Shown one piece after another: positions 62,058 through 64,000 of a stretch of 64,000 nucleotides of DNA. Position numbers and translations under genes: made by a program. The notes beneath the pieces were generated by a model. The model saw only the letters and a program-made list of their open reading frames with translations. It did not search any database and was not told the origin of the DNA. Every line of letters starts with the position of its first letter. The first letter of the stretch is position 1. The stretch spans positions 1,550,001-1,614,000 of the forward strand of contig JAVTVJ010000452.1 of assembly GCA_034509425.1 (NCBI GenBank). The letters are read 5' to 3'. The DNA is from Eopsaltria australis (lineage: Eukaryota > Chordata > Aves > Passeriformes > Petroicidae).

Positions 62058-64000
62058 GAGCAAAGCCGTTTCAACACAATTAGAGTGTGATCCTTTGTGC
62101 AAGGGGGAGTCCCCATTTCATGAGGCAAAAGGAGCCACTGCAAAGGCAACTTGGTTCTAATTGGGAGGAGTTAGATGATGCTGCATTTGTTTTTATGAAT
62201 TTTTTCACCGGTGGGAATGCCAAGCAAAATGAATATAGGTTTCCAGGAGCAAGAGCTACCTTCCTGAGCTACACCCTACTAGACAACCCACTGACTCCAC
62301 CTCTCCTCTTTGCCAGTGCCCTGCTGCTGGGTGCCAAGGTGCTCACCTTGATGTACAAGGTGTGTTTAAACCTAGTCACGCTGATTACACTTGAGTTCAG
62401 CAGGTACTAGAAATGTATGTACACCAGTGCCTAAATTAGTCATTCTGGGGGTGGGTTTACATTCTGTAACAAAAAAGGAGCAGATTAAAATAAATCAGTG
62501 TAAAGAAGTAGATTCAGAATATTAACTATGCATTAGTAGTCTTGATGCTTAATTTTAAAAGCTTAGAGCTTTTCTCTAAAAGCAAAACACAGAAACCCTC
62601 ATGCACCCTTGGAATTTTTCTTGTAATTTTAATGATAGGAAAAATGAAGTAAATCTACAAGTTAGCCTTTGTCAAGGATAAAATGACAGTTTTTATTTCT
62701 TTTGAATGTAAGAAATGAATGAAAGAGCAATTCTGTAAGTGGTTTTTGAAATGTTTTCCCAGTATTATATAAGAACTCACAATTTCCTAGTAGGATGTTA
62801 CGTGGTAAGTTTCTACAATACATATGGAATAGACCTCTCCAATACAATACTTTTGATCTCATGATTACTATAGTCTAATGTTCAAAGTGGGAAAAAGGTT
62901 TTTCAAGTGAGATAATCCCTATTCCTTTTTGAAAGAATCAAAAGGGGAGATCTCATTAGTTTATGAGTCATAACGTTGACTACATCTAATTAGATGTCTG
63001 GTTTGAGTGAGCACCACAGTCTGAAATTGACTGTAATTTTATTTTGATTGACAAATTATTAACTTGTTACAAAGTAATGACAAAAAACTCCACAAAGAAA
63101 AAAAGGGATAAAAAGAGTACTACATCAACACTGGATACTAGCAACTATTGCTTGCCTGGAATTTTGTGATGAACATTTCCTTTTTTCTTTGAAAATTATG
63201 ACTAGTTGAATCAAAAATTTTAATGCAAGTGTGCAGTTTCACTAAAGCTCTAATCTGGAAACTTTTACAGATATATGAAGCAGTTTCTGTGCTTATAAAT
63301 GCATATAACTCCTAGATAGCCCCCAATCCCAAGTGGACACTTTTTGGTTCCTAGTTAGACATTTAAATTTTGATTTTACAACTTTTAGAAGCATCTCCTC
63401 TGTTAAACCATAGATTTGTTTCATTTTTGGTGGAAAAGCTGTGTTTCCATCCTCATGCAGGGCAGAAAATATTGTGAAATCTTGAAATAATTGTTGGGGT
63501 AGAAAAACCTTTTCCCACAGAGCTCTGATAACACCTAGCTGTAAACTATTTGAATAAGCATGTATATGTTGTCGTTGCTAGTACAAAGGGCCTTCCTTAG
63601 GTTTTTTTTAAAAATTATCTTTCAAGTGTCATCATTGATACTTCTATTTGCAAAGATCTCTGTGCATATAATTTCTTCCTTGTATTTATGCACTGACAAC
63701 AGAAAAGAACAGCACAATATGTGCAGAAAAGCAAATAGGCAATGATCACGTAAGAATAACATACTTTACAGTGGCATTAGGAAATCTGAGAGTTGTAAAA
63801 CCTGATGTTACGAGTCAAACATTGCATTATGAGCATAAATGCTATTTTCCCAAACAAGGTCATTAGAGATATTAGCAATCTATTTCACCATAGATATGTT
63901 CTTATGGAAGACGTACTTTAAATGCCAAAGGACCTTTTGGACAAGCAGAGAAATTCTTGAAAGATTATGCATGCAGGTTGGAGGGCTGGATTGCTGTTGG

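Larger units (their letters stand above)
30027..64000 (+). other. GRM8: First coding intron of GRM8 (5' part, at least 34 kb)
   Basis: It starts with the consensus donor GTAAGT at 30027-30032 and runs to the window edge. I did not recognise the next GRM8 exon, which should begin with the continuation of the ligand-binding lobe after LRLFK. GRM8 is known as a very large gene with long introns, so this is expected. The content is AT-rich single-copy sequence with the repeats, CR1 end and CTCF-like motif listed separately. Open frames here (longest 142 codons at 47680-48108 and 157 codons on the - strand at 51776-52249) show no recognisable domain. Confidence 0.85.

Noticed and set aside
1..64000. 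tRNA or rRNA genes, CRISPR arrays, bacterial-type operons, complete endogenous retroviruses.
   Set aside because: None was recognised on reading both strands. The sequence is ordinary vertebrate nuclear DNA. A tRNA or covariance-model scan would be needed to exclude small RNAs fully.

Overview
The window looks like vertebrate nuclear DNA, most likely from a bird. It is AT-rich and gene-poor, contains short 5'-truncated CR1-type LINE remnants (the clearest at 61872-62057) and one strong CpG-island cluster, and has no bacterial gene organisation. The bird assignment is an inference from the CR1 type, the low repeat density and the conservation of the one gene found. A non-avian sauropsid is not excluded.

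Only one protein-coding exon is well supported. It is the first coding exon of GRM8 (metabotropic glutamate receptor 8) on the + strand, 29517-30026, 170 codons, ending at a consensus donor. The exon probably begins at 29177, after a long pyrimidine tract and CAG, which gives about 340 nt of 5' leader with several upstream ATGs.

Layout. 1-20.9 kb: no recognisable gene, with two decayed antisense CR1-like stretches (about 2.48-2.87 kb and, less certainly, 6.88-7.33 kb). 20.96-24.56 kb: a three-part CpG-island cluster, the probable GRM8 promoter region. It holds GC boxes, pentanucleotide and 24-nt GC-rich tandem repeats, a G-quadruplex motif, a good RE1/NRSE-like (REST) site at 21750-21770, and candidate non-coding 5' exons (one ending at 21865, one at 22137-22376). 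24.6-29.18 kb: probable 5'-leader intron. 29177-30026: leader plus first coding exon. 30027-64000: first coding intron, at least 34 kb. No later GRM8 exon was recognised there, but it carries several small tandem repeats, a CTCF-like motif at 59723-59735 and a CR1 3' end.

Taken together this is the 5' end of a large, probably neuron-restricted receptor gene: a CpG-island promoter with a candidate REST silencer, a spliced leader rich in upstream ORFs, one exon carrying the signal peptide and the start of the ligand-binding lobe, and then a very long intron. I found no sign of an undescribed system. The most testable points are the RE1-like element and the upstream ORFs.
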